Shown in pieces: positions 1 to 5,777 of a stretch of 5,777 nucleotides of DNA. The notes below the pieces were generated by a model, which worked only from the letters and a program-made list of their open reading frames with translations, had not been told where the DNA came from and searched no databases. The position numbers and the translations under genes are program-made. Source of the DNA: Pseudomonadota bacterium (GTDB lineage: Bacteria; Pseudomonadota; Alphaproteobacteria; Rhizobiales; Beijerinckiaceae); the NCBI GenBank assembly GCA_023452965.1, contig JAEXUU010000432.1, positions 1 to 5,777 on the forward strand, read 5' to 3'. Position 1 is the first letter of the stretch. Each line of letters begins with the position of its first letter.

Positions 1-1639
1 CGAGCGCGATCAGGCAGCGGGCATTGTCGGTGCCGTGGATGTGCTGGCTGACACCCATCCCCCAGAAGATGATCGAGGCGCGCGAGCGGGCATAGGCGCG
101 CGCGACCTCCTTCAGCGTCTCGGCGGGAATGCCGCAAACCGCCTCCATCTTCTCCGGCGGGAAGGCCTGGATGCTCTCCTTCAGCCGCTCATAGCCTTCG
201 GTGTAGCCGGCGATGTACTGCTCGTCGGTCAGGCCCTCGGTGATGATGGTGTGCAGCAGCGCGTTCAGCATGGCGACGTCGCTGCCCGGCTTGAAGGCGA
301 GGTGCTTCCAGGCATGGCGCGAGAGCGTCTGCCGGCGCGGATCCATGACGATGAGCTTGGTGCCCTTCTTGGCCGCGTTCTTGATGAAGGTCGCCGCCAC
401 CGGATGGTTCACGGTCGGGTTGGCGCCGATGACGATGATCACCTCGGCGTCGAGCGCGGCCGCGAACGGCGCGGTGACCGCGCCGGAATTGACGCCCTCC
501 ATCAGGGCCGCCACCGAGGAGGCGTGGCAGAGCCTGGTGCAATGGTCGACATTGTTCGAGCCGAAGCCGGTGCGCACCAGCTTCTGGAAGAGATAAGCCT
601 CCTCGTTCGAGCCCTTGGCCGCGCCGAAGCCGGCGAGCGCCTTGCGGCCCTTCTCGTCGCGGACGCGGTTGAGCCCCTTTGCGGCGAGGTCGAGCGCCTC
701 CTCCCAGGAAGCCTCGCGGAAATGGGTCCAGGGATTGGCGGGATCGACCTGGTCGCGCGCGTCCTTGGGCATGTTGGGCAGGCGCACCAGCGGCTTGGTC
801 AGTCGGTGTGGGTGATGGATGTAGTCGAAGCCGAAGCGGCCCTTGACGCAGAGCCGGTTGCGGTTGGCCGGGCCGTCGCGCCCTTCGGCGTAGACGATCT
901 CCTCGTCCTTGACGTTGTAGGTGACCTGGCTGCCGACGCCGCAATAGGGGCAGAGCGAATCGACCTTGCGATCGGGCCAGACGGTGCGCGTCTGGTTTTC
1001 GTCGAGGAAGGCGGCGGGCATCAGCGCGCCGGTCGGGCAGGCCTGCACGCATTCGCCGCAGGCGACGCAGGTCGACTGGCCCATCGGGTCGTCGAAATCG
1101 AAGACGATCTTGGCGCCGGCGCTGCGATAGGCCATGCCGATCACGTCGTTGACCTGGACCTCGCGGCAGGCTCGCACGCACAGGCCGCACTGGATGCAGG
1201 CGTCGAGATTGACGCTCATCGCGGTGTGGCTGACATCCGAACTCCAGCGCTGGGCCGCGGGGAAGCGGCTTTCGGTGACGCCGGTCCGCTCGGCCCAGTT
1301 CCAGAATTTCGAGGTTGGATCGTGCGAGGTCTCGCGCGCCGGCTGGTCGGCGACGAGCAGTTCCATCACCATCTTGCGGGCCTTCTCGGCCCGCTCGGTC
1401 CCGGTATGGACTTTCATCCCGACGGTCGGCTTGCGCATGCAGGAGGCGGCAAGCACGCGCTCGCCCTCGATCTCGACCATGCAGGCGCGGCAATTGCCAT
1501 CGGCCCGATAGTCGGGCTCCGGCGAGTAGCAGAGATGCGGGATCGCGGTGCCCAAGCGCTGCGCCACCTGCCAGATCGTCTCGCCAAAGGCGGCCTCGAC
1601 GCGCTCGCCGTTCAGTTCGAAGCTGATGCCCTGGGTCAT
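1..1639 (-). CDS. fdsA: NAD-dependent formate dehydrogenase, catalytic alpha subunit (3' end cut off by window edge)
   Basis: Catalytic subunit of a cytoplasmic Mo/W-bis-MGD formate dehydrogenase (formate to CO2), passing electrons to the beta subunit encoded just upstream. The first 546 residues are present; related proteins run to about 920-990, so the C-terminal part, including the second active-site arginine, lies outside. Domains: N-terminal [2Fe-2S] ferredoxin domain with Cys37, Cys50, Cys53, Cys67; a two-cluster [4Fe-4S] ferredoxin module with Cys148/151/154/158 and Cys191/194/197/201; then the molybdopterin oxidoreductase domain from about 228. Cys371-His372, in the context TRLCHASSVAAL, align with the Sec140-His141 pair of E. 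coli FdhF, so this is a cysteine enzyme. Lys266 (C-V-K) matches the FdhF electron-relay lysine. Oddities: Ser237 replaces the third ligand of the proximal cluster, and no Cys lies between 67 and 148. The ATG at 1639 overlaps the upstream stop (ATGA), so the two genes are translationally coupled. No Tat signal is seen, which fits a cytoplasmic location. The family (TIGR Fdh-alpha; also called fdhF or fdh1A) is secure; the metal (Mo or W) cannot be told. Confidence 0.95.
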   Translation of the reverse strand, partial: MTQGISFELNGERVEAAFGETIWQVAQRLGTAIPHLCYSPEPDYRADGNCRACMVEIEGERVLAASCMRKPTVGMKVHTGTERAEKARKMVMELLVADQPARETSHDPTSKFWNWAERTGVTESRFPAAQRWSSDVSHTAMSVNLDACIQCGLCVRACREVQVNDVIGMAYRSAGAKIVFDFDDPMGQSTCVACGECVQACPTGALMPAAFLDENQTRTVWPDRKVDSLCPYCGVGSQVTYNVKDEEIVYAEGRDGPANRNRLCVKGRFGFDYIHHPHRLTKPLVRLPNMPKDARDQVDPANPWTHFREASWEEALDLAAKGLNRVRDEKGRKALAGFGAAKGSNEEAYLFQKLVRTGFGSNNVDHCTRLCHASSVAALMEGVNSGAVTAPFAAALDAEVIIVIGANPTVNHPVAATFIKNAAKKGTKLIVMDPRRQTLSRHAWKHLAFKPGSDVAMLNALLHTIITEGLTDEQYIAGYTEGYERLKESIQAFPPEKMEAVCGIPAETLKEVARAYARSRASIIFWGMGVSQHIHGTDNARCLIAL

Positions 1640-3348
1640 TCGGCGGCATCCCTCGTCATGAATTCCTCCGGGAAGTAACGCATCACGCAGGTCAAAGGGT
1701 TCGAGGCCGCCTGGCCAAGCCCGCAGATCGAGGCGTCGCGCATCGCCTGTGAAAGCTCGCCGAGCAGGTCCTGGTCCCAGACCGGGCGCTGCATCAGCAC
1801 AACAGCCTTCTGCGTACCGGCGCGGCAGGGCGTGCACTGCCCGCAGCTCTCATCCTCGAAGAAGCGCATCAGGTTGAGCGCCGCGCCGCGGATGTCGTCA
1901 TGGTCGGAGAGCACGACGACCGCCGCCGAGCCGATGAAGCAGCCGTGCTTCTCCAGCGTGCCGAAATCGAGCGGAATGTCGTCCATCCGCGCCGGCAGGA
2001 TGCCGCCGGACGCGCCGCCCGGCAGATAGGCATGGAAGCGGTGGCCGTCCTGCATGCCGCCGCAGAACTCGTCGATCAGCTCGCGGATGGTGACGCCGGC
2101 CGGGGCGAGCTTGACGCCGGGCTCCTTGACCCTGCCCGAGACCGAATAGCTGCGCAGGCCCGTGCGGCCGTTGCGGCCATGGGAGTTCCACCAGCCATTG
2201 CCCTTCTCGACGATGTCGCGGATCCAGTAGAGCGTCTCGACATTGTTGATCAGCGTCGGCCGGCCGAAAAGCCCGACCTGGAAGGGATAGGGCGGCTTGT
2301 GCCGCGGCAACCCGCGCTTGCCCTCGATGCTCTCGAGCAAGGACGATTCCTCGCCGCAGATATAGGCCCCTGCCCCGCGACGCATATGGATCGCCGGCCC
2401 GCCCGGCGGCAGCTTGGCGATCTCGCGCGTCAGGATCTCCCGCGCCAGCGGGTACTCGTCGCGCAGGTAGATGTAGACATCGCTCGCCGCGCCGACATGA
2501 GCGCCGATCAGCATGCCTTCGAGGAAACGGTGGGGATCGGTGTTGAGGTAGTGCCGGTCCTTGAAGGTGCCGGGCTCGCCCTCATCGCCATTGACCGCCA
2601 TCAGGCGCGGGCCCGGCTCGCCGAGCACGGCGCGCCATTTGCGTCCGGTCGGGAACCCCGCGCCGCCGAGGCCGCGCAGCCCGGAATCGTCGAGGATGGC
2701 GAGGATCGAATCGACGCTGCGCTCGCCGGCACGCAGGCTGTCGAGCAGGCCGTAGCCGCCTCCCGAACGGTAGGCGTCGTAGTCGACATACTCGGCCATA
2801 TACGGGTGTGTGTCGCCGGCCTCGATCGCGGCGAGAACGTTCTGCGTCGTCGCGGCATGGATGAAGTGATGGCCGACTTCCGCCACGGGCGCCTGGTCGC
2901 ACAGGCCGAGGCAGGGCGCCCGGACGACCCGGACCGACGGGCCGACGGCACTGGTCAGGTTTTCGAGTAGCTCTTCCGAGCGATGCATCGCGCAGGTCAG
3001 GCTGTCGCAGACGCGCACGGTCAGCGGCGGGAGCGTCGGCTCGCCCTCCTTCACGATGTCGAAATGGGCGTAGAAGGTCGCGGTCTCGAAGACCTCGGCG
3101 AAGGAGAGCCGCATCTCGTCGGCCAGCGCCGCCAGATGCGCCGCCGAGATCTGGTGATAGCGGTCCTGGATCAGATGGAGGTGCTCGATCAGGAGGTCGC
3201 GCCGGCGCGGGCGCTCGCCGAGCAGCTCGGCGATCTCCTGCAGCGCACGAGGCTCGACCTGCCGGCCCTTGGGTGTCGATCTGGCGCGCTTCCGGCCGAG
3301 GCCGGGATGCTCGAAGGCATGGACATTCTGGCTGTGCTGCCCGCTCAT
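1636..3348 (-). CDS. fdsB: Formate dehydrogenase beta (diaphorase) subunit, NuoE-NuoF / FdsG-FdsB fusion
   Basis: NAD+-reducing subunit that takes electrons from the alpha subunit and reduces NAD+ on FMN. From the ATG at 3348 it is 570 residues. Residues about 30-180 are a NuoE/FdsG thioredoxin-like [2Fe-2S] domain with C114-x4-C119 and C146-x3-C150. Residues about 200-570 are NuoF/FdsB: FMN/NAD-binding glycine-rich stretch GLRGLGGAGFPTGRKW (223-238), NGDEGEPGTFKDR (253-265), RGAGAYICGEESS (about 324-336), and a C-terminal [4Fe-4S] motif SCGQCTPCR (Cys502, 505, 508) with Cys542 in SICGLG. The two-subunit layout, fused beta before alpha, resembles Methylobacterium FDH1 rather than the separate fdsG-fdsB-fdsA order. 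A GTG at 3369 would add 7 residues. I prefer the ATG because GGGGAGG lies upstream of it, though the 12-nt gap is long, and nothing SD-like precedes the GTG. The N-terminal 35 residues are basic and low in recognisable structure. The gene overlaps alpha by 4 bp. Annotation pipelines may call this fusion 'NAD(P)H-dependent oxidoreductase subunit E'. Confidence 0.94.
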   Translation of the reverse strand: MSGQHSQNVHAFEHPGLGRKRARSTPKGRQVEPRALQEIAELLGERPRRRDLLIEHLHLIQDRYHQISAAHLAALADEMRLSFAEVFETATFYAHFDIVKEGEPTLPPLTVRVCDSLTCAMHRSEELLENLTSAVGPSVRVVRAPCLGLCDQAPVAEVGHHFIHAATTQNVLAAIEAGDTHPYMAEYVDYDAYRSGGGYGLLDSLRAGERSVDSILAILDDSGLRGLGGAGFPTGRKWRAVLGEPGPRLMAVNGDEGEPGTFKDRHYLNTDPHRFLEGMLIGAHVGAASDVYIYLRDEYPLAREILTREIAKLPPGGPAIHMRRGAGAYICGEESSLLESIEGKRGLPRHKPPYPFQVGLFGRPTLINNVETLYWIRDIVEKGNGWWNSHGRNGRTGLRSYSVSGRVKEPGVKLAPAGVTIRELIDEFCGGMQDGHRFHAYLPGGASGGILPARMDDIPLDFGTLEKHGCFIGSAAVVVLSDHDDIRGAALNLMRFFEDESCGQCTPCRAGTQKAVVLMQRPVWDQDLLGELSQAMRDASICGLGQAASNPLTCVMRYFPEEFMTRDAAE

Positions 3349-3360
3349 AGGCCGAACCGT

Positions 3361-3367
3361 CCTCCCC
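3361..3367 (-). promoter_or_regulatory. Probable ribosome binding site of the formate dehydrogenase beta gene
   Basis: On the minus strand GGGGAGG reads just before the ATG at 3348, with 12 nt between the GGAGG core and the start codon. The GTG alternative start at 3369 overlaps this motif, so the two starts exclude each other as SD-led initiations. The spacing is longer than ideal, so the start choice is likely but not certain. Confidence 0.5.
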
Positions 3368-3394
3368 ACCGGGAACCAGGGCCCCGTCTGCCCC

Positions 3395-3412
3395 GTGCTG
3401 TTATCCCAGCAC
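3395..3412 (-). other. Small stem-loop in the leader of the formate dehydrogenase operon
   Basis: The leader contains GTGCTG, a 6-nt loop, then CAGCAC: a perfect 6-bp stem. It sits about 50 nt upstream of the ATG and inside the predicted transcript. There is no T-run after it, so it is not a terminator. It may affect mRNA stability or be chance; nothing in the sequence decides. Confidence 0.3.
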
Positions 3413-3427
3413 TTGCGGCAAAGCGCG

Positions 3428-3456
3428 ACGATATCCGAAAGATTCTAAGGTGCCAA
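3428..3456 (-). promoter_or_regulatory. Sigma70-type promoter for the formate dehydrogenase operon
   Basis: Reading leftwards, TTGGCA (3456-3451, 5 of 6 to TTGACA) is followed by a 17-nt spacer and TATCGT (3433-3428, 4 of 6 to TATAAT). Transcription would start near 3421 and give a leader of about 70 nt before the ATG at 3348. The optimal spacing and position make it the best promoter candidate for this operon. The -35 itself contains a TGGCA half-site, and the inverted repeat at 3459-3479 abuts it, which suggests control by a DNA-binding regulator. Confidence 0.55.
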
Positions 3457-3458
3457 CC

Positions 3459-3479
3459 TCTGGCATGCATAATGCCAGA
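3459..3479. promoter_or_regulatory. Inverted repeat, candidate operator upstream of the formate dehydrogenase promoter
   Basis: Perfect 8-bp arms TCTGGCAT (3459-3466) and ATGCCAGA (3472-3479) flank a 5-bp spacer. The centre (about 3469) lies near -48 relative to the predicted formate dehydrogenase start, a position usual for an activator next to the -35. The half-site TGGCA recurs in the second palindrome at 3567-3578 and singly at 3451-3455. The same bases also fit a sigma54 pattern (GG-N10-GC), an alternative reading. Confidence 0.5.
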
Positions 3480-3550
3480 TTGAAAACAGCCACCCCCGAG
3501 GCATCCGCACGCACCACTCACCTTCTCAGATTCCGACCCTCACTCCCCTC

Positions 3551-3580
3551 TTGACAGCGGCATGGATTGGCATGCCAAAT
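3551..3580 (+). promoter_or_regulatory. Candidate promoter for the acyl-CoA ligase gene
   Basis: A perfect TTGACA -35 hexamer stands at 3551-3556. No good -10 follows: the best is CCAAAT at 3575-3580 with an 18-nt spacer (3 of 6). A 12-bp palindrome fills the spacer and overlaps the -10. A strong -35, poor -10 and built-in palindrome suggest a regulated promoter. The start would be near 3587, giving a leader of about 85 nt. Confidence 0.45.
3567..3578. promoter_or_regulatory. Perfect palindrome TTGGCATGCCAA, candidate operator of the ligase promoter
   Basis: A 12-bp perfect dyad lies between the TTGACA box and the presumed -10. Its core TGGCA/TGCCA matches the arms of the inverted repeat at 3459-3479. 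A second, overlapping dyad pairs GATTGG (3565-3570) with CCAATC (3582-3587). Short dyads of this kind are typical of GntR- or LysR-type regulators, but the regulator is not in the window, so its class is a guess. Confidence 0.5.
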
Positions 3581-3658
3581 ACCAATCAAGATCCCGAACC
3601 AGGCGGACGCACCGAAAAACGGGCAGCCCGACGAGGATCGGCAAAAGAAGATTCCAAG

Positions 3659-3663
3659 GGAGG
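3659..3663 (+). promoter_or_regulatory. Ribosome binding site of the acyl-CoA ligase gene
   Basis: GGAGG, within AAGGGAGGAA, ends 9 nt before the ATG at 3673. It is a strong Shine-Dalgarno match at good spacing and fixes the start codon. Confidence 0.8.
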
Positions 3664-3672
3664 AAGTGCATC

Positions 3673-5777
3673 ATGGCGACGCAGGCTGCCCTCAAGATCA
3701 AACCCGGTGAAACAGCAGGAGACCAGGCGACCGTCCGCAAGGTCCTGGACGGGGTCAAGGCGGATGGCCGCACCGGCCTGACCGCCCCCGAGGCCAAACT
3801 GGTCTGCGACGCCTACGACATCCCGCTGCCGAAGGAAGGCCTCGCCAAATCGGCCGACGAGGCCGTCAAGCTGGCGAGCGGGATGGGCTACCCCGTCGTG
3901 ATGAAGATCGTGTCCGCCGACATCCTGCACAAGACGGATGCAGGCGGCGTGATCGTCGGCGTCAAGAGCGACGCCGAGGCCCGCTCCGCCCATGACACGA
4001 TCCTGGCCAATGCCAAGAAGTACAAGGCCGACGCCAAGATCGAGGGCATCCAGGTCCAGCAGATGCTGCCCTCGGGCGCGACCGAGACGCTGGTCGGCGC
4101 GATCACCGACCCCTCCTTCGGCAAGCTCGTGGCGTTCGGTCTCGGTGGCATCCTGGTCGAGGTGCTGAAGGACCTGACCTTCCGCCTCGCGCCGGTCAAT
4201 GAAGCGCAGGCGCTCGACATGATCGGCTCGATCAAGGCCAAGGAGATGCTCGACGGCGTGCGCGGCGGCGATCCGGTCGACCGCAACGCCCTCGCCGCGA
4301 TCCTCGTCCAGGTCTCGGCCCTGCTCGAGGACTTCCCGGAGATCGAGGAGCTCGACCTCAACCCCGTCTTCGCGACGAAATCCGGCGCGACCGCGGTCGA
4401 TGCCCGCATCGTCTGCAATTTCGAGGCGCGCAAGGAACGCTTCCGCCCGGACCAGGATGCCATCGTCACGGCGATGAACCGCATCTTCCATCCGAAGGCC
4501 GTGGCGGTGATCGGCGCCTCCAACGAAGCCGGCAAGATCGGCAATTCGGTGATGAAGAACCTGATCAATGGCGGCTACAAGGGCACCATCGTTCCGGTGC
4601 ATCCGAAGGCCGACACGATCGAGGGCATCAAGGCCTACAAGTCGATCCTCGACTATGACGGCGTGGTCGACGTCGCGGTCTTCGCCGTGCCGGCCAAGCT
4701 CTGCAACGGCGCCATGGACGAGGTCGGCCGCAAGGGCGTGCCCGGCGCGGTGATGATCCCCTCCGGCTTTGCGGAATCGGGCGAGCCGGAGCTGCAGGAA
4801 GAGCTGCTCGCCACCGCCCGCAAGCACAATGTCCGGATCATGGGGCCGAACATCTACGGCTTCTACTATACGCCGGAGAACCTCTGCGCGACCTTCTGCA
4901 CGGCCTTCGACGTCAAGGGCAAGGCGGCCCTGTCCTCGCAGTCCGGCGGCGTCGGCATGTCGATCATCGGTTTTGCCCGCTCGACCAAGATGGGCGTCTC
5001 CTCGATCGTCGGACTCGGCAACAAGTCGGACCTCGACGAGGACGATCTCCTGACCTTCTTCGAGCAGGACCCGAACACCTCGGTCATCGCGATGCACTGC
5101 GAGGATTTGAAGGACGGCCGCGCCTTCTCGGAAGTAGCCGAGCGCGTCTCCAAGAAGAAGCCGGTGATCGTGCTGAAGGCCGGCCGCACGGCCTATGGCG
5201 CGAAAGCCGCCGCTTCTCATACCGGCGCGCTCGCCGGCAACGACAAGATCTATGACGACATCCTCAAGGCTTCCGGCGTCATTCGTGCGCCCTCGCTGCG
5301 CGGCATGCTCGAATATGCCCGCGGCGTGCAGGTCCTGCCGGCGCCCAAGGGCGAGAACGTCCTGATCATCACCGGCGCCGGCGGCTCCGGCGTGCTGCTC
5401 TCGGATGCCTGCTTCGACAACGGCCTGACGCTGATGAAGATGCCGGACGATCTCGATGCCGCCTTCCGCAAGTTCATCCCGCCCTTCGGCGCGGCCGGAA
5501 ACCCGGTCGACATCACCGGCGGCGAGCCGCCGCTGACCTACCAGAACACGGTCCGGCTCGGTCTCAACGACGAGCGCATCCACGCGCTGATCCTCGGCTA
5601 CTGGCACACGATCGTGACCCCGCCGCTGGTCTTCGCCGACATGATGATCGAGGTCGTCACCGAGGCCCGCGCCAAGGGTATCGACAAGCCGATCGTCGCC
5701 TCGCTGGTCGGCGACGTCGAGGTCGAGAAGGCCTGCGAGAAGCTCTACGACCACGGCATCGTGGCCTATCCGTACAC
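3673..5777 (+). CDS. NDP-forming acyl-CoA synthetase (acetate--CoA ligase family, fused ATP-grasp first), 3' end cut off
   Basis: Member of the ADP-forming acyl-CoA synthetase superfamily: acid + CoA + ATP to acyl-CoA + ADP + Pi, reversible, via a phosphohistidine; presumably cytoplasmic. The visible 701 residues run to the window edge with no stop; fused relatives are about 700-720, so little is missing. Domains: ATP-grasp_5 at about 25-250, with LHKTDAGGV (His86), FGLGGILVEVLKD (155-167) and ELDLNPVFA (226-234); CoA-binding Rossmann domain at about 270-365, starting AVAVIGASNEAGKIGNS (276-292); then succinyl-CoA-ligase-like domains with SGFAESG (364-370, Glu368) and SHTGALAG (515-522), where His516 is the expected phosphorylated histidine. 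The catalytic residues expected so far are present, so it should be active. The order beta-like then alpha-like is the reverse of E. coli Pat/YfiQ, and there is no GNAT domain. The motif GPNIYG (391-396) departs from the common GPNCLG. The substrate is not shown by sequence; the divergent formate dehydrogenase suggests a route ending in formate, such as oxalyl- or formyl-CoA. Confidence 0.92.
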   Translation, partial: MATQAALKIKPGETAGDQATVRKVLDGVKADGRTGLTAPEAKLVCDAYDIPLPKEGLAKSADEAVKLASGMGYPVVMKIVSADILHKTDAGGVIVGVKSDAEARSAHDTILANAKKYKADAKIEGIQVQQMLPSGATETLVGAITDPSFGKLVAFGLGGILVEVLKDLTFRLAPVNEAQALDMIGSIKAKEMLDGVRGGDPVDRNALAAILVQVSALLEDFPEIEELDLNPVFATKSGATAVDARIVCNFEARKERFRPDQDAIVTAMNRIFHPKAVAVIGASNEAGKIGNSVMKNLINGGYKGTIVPVHPKADTIEGIKAYKSILDYDGVVDVAVFAVPAKLCNGAMDEVGRKGVPGAVMIPSGFAESGEPELQEELLATARKHNVRIMGPNIYGFYYTPENLCATFCTAFDVKGKAALSSQSGGVGMSIIGFARSTKMGVSSIVGLGNKSDLDEDDLLTFFEQDPNTSVIAMHCEDLKDGRAFSEVAERVSKKKPVIVLKAGRTAYGAKAAASHTGALAGNDKIYDDILKASGVIRAPSLRGMLEYARGVQVLPAPKGENVLIITGAGGSGVLLSDACFDNGLTLMKMPDDLDAAFRKFIPPFGAAGNPVDITGGEPPLTYQNTVRLGLNDERIHALILGYWHTIVTPPLVFADMMIEVVTEARAKGIDKPIVASLVGDVEVEKACEKLYDHGIVAYPY

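Noticed and set aside
527..529. Selenocysteine at the catalytic position of the formate dehydrogenase
   Set aside because: The codon reads TGC (Cys371) on the minus strand, not TGA, so no recoding is needed.
189..1649. 486-codon minus-strand frame overlapping the alpha gene in another frame
   Set aside because: Arg/Pro/Gly-rich out-of-frame reading. The correct frame, from the ATG at 1639, carries all the cofactor motifs.
35..1678. 547-codon open frame on the plus strand opposite the alpha subunit gene
   Set aside because: Low-complexity Ala/Gly/Arg/Asp-rich product with no motif; antisense shadow of a gene with clear iron-sulfur and molybdopterin motifs.
1900..2970. 356-codon plus-strand frame opposite the beta subunit gene
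   Set aside because: Antisense shadow with biased composition and no recognisable domain.
3395..3412. Stem-loop as a transcription terminator
   Set aside because: Only 6 bp, no following T-run, and located between a promoter and its gene.
3551..3781. 76-codon plus-strand frame in the ligase leader, out of frame with the ligase
   Set aside because: It begins inside the promoter, has an Arg/Ser-rich product without motifs, and overlaps the well-supported ligase start.
3540..3797. 85-codon minus-strand frame across the ligase start and its promoter
   Set aside because: It overlaps the ligase start and promoter on the opposite strand and matches no family I know. The hydrophobic stretch is short and probably incidental.
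3586..5754. 722-codon open frame on the minus strand opposite the acyl-CoA ligase
   Set aside because: Its product is dominated by Asp, His, Arg, Gly, Ala and Leu with no domain, as expected when a GC-rich gene is read antisense. The plus-strand frame has family motifs and a strong ribosome binding site.

Overview
This is a high-GC window that reads as chromosomal DNA from an alphaproteobacterium, probably of the Hyphomicrobiales/methylotroph type (Bosea- or Methylobacterium-like). The lineage is inferred from codon use and gene type, not shown directly. It holds three protein genes and one divergent control region. I see no RNA genes, mobile elements, CRISPR arrays or pseudogenes.

Left part, minus strand (1-3348): two genes of a cytoplasmic NAD-dependent, Mo- or W-containing formate dehydrogenase, read leftwards. 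The first gene (1636-3348) is the diaphorase subunit, a fusion of a NuoE/FdsG-like [2Fe-2S] domain with a NuoF/FdsB-like FMN/NAD/[4Fe-4S] domain. Its stop overlaps the start of the next gene in an ATGA tetranucleotide (1636-1639). The second gene (1639 down to the window edge) is the catalytic alpha subunit. Its N-terminal 546 residues are present, including the cysteine metal ligand and adjacent histidine. Electrons from formate oxidation would pass along iron-sulfur clusters in alpha to the beta subunit's clusters and FMN, and then to NAD+. Two features of alpha stand out. A serine sits at one of the four cysteine positions of the cluster next to the active site. There are also no cysteines where NuoG-like alpha subunits carry a His-Cys3 cluster.

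Middle (3349-3672): a 324-bp divergent intergenic region. It holds a good sigma70-type promoter for the formate dehydrogenase operon, a perfect TTGACA -35 box facing the right-hand gene, and a set of TGGCA/TGCCA half-sites forming two palindromes, one at each promoter. This looks like a shared regulator acting on both transcription units.

Right part, plus strand (3673 to the window edge): the first 701 codons of a fused NDP-forming acyl-CoA synthetase (acetate--CoA ligase, ADP-forming family). The ATP-grasp domain comes first and the CoA-binding and succinyl-CoA-ligase-like domains follow.

Working model (inference): the ligase and the formate dehydrogenase are co-regulated parts of a pathway in which a CoA thioester ends as formate, and formate is oxidised to CO2 with NADH production. 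Oxalate catabolism through oxalyl-CoA and formyl-CoA is the leading candidate. The genes that would prove it (oxalyl-CoA decarboxylase, formyl-CoA transferase) are not in the window.
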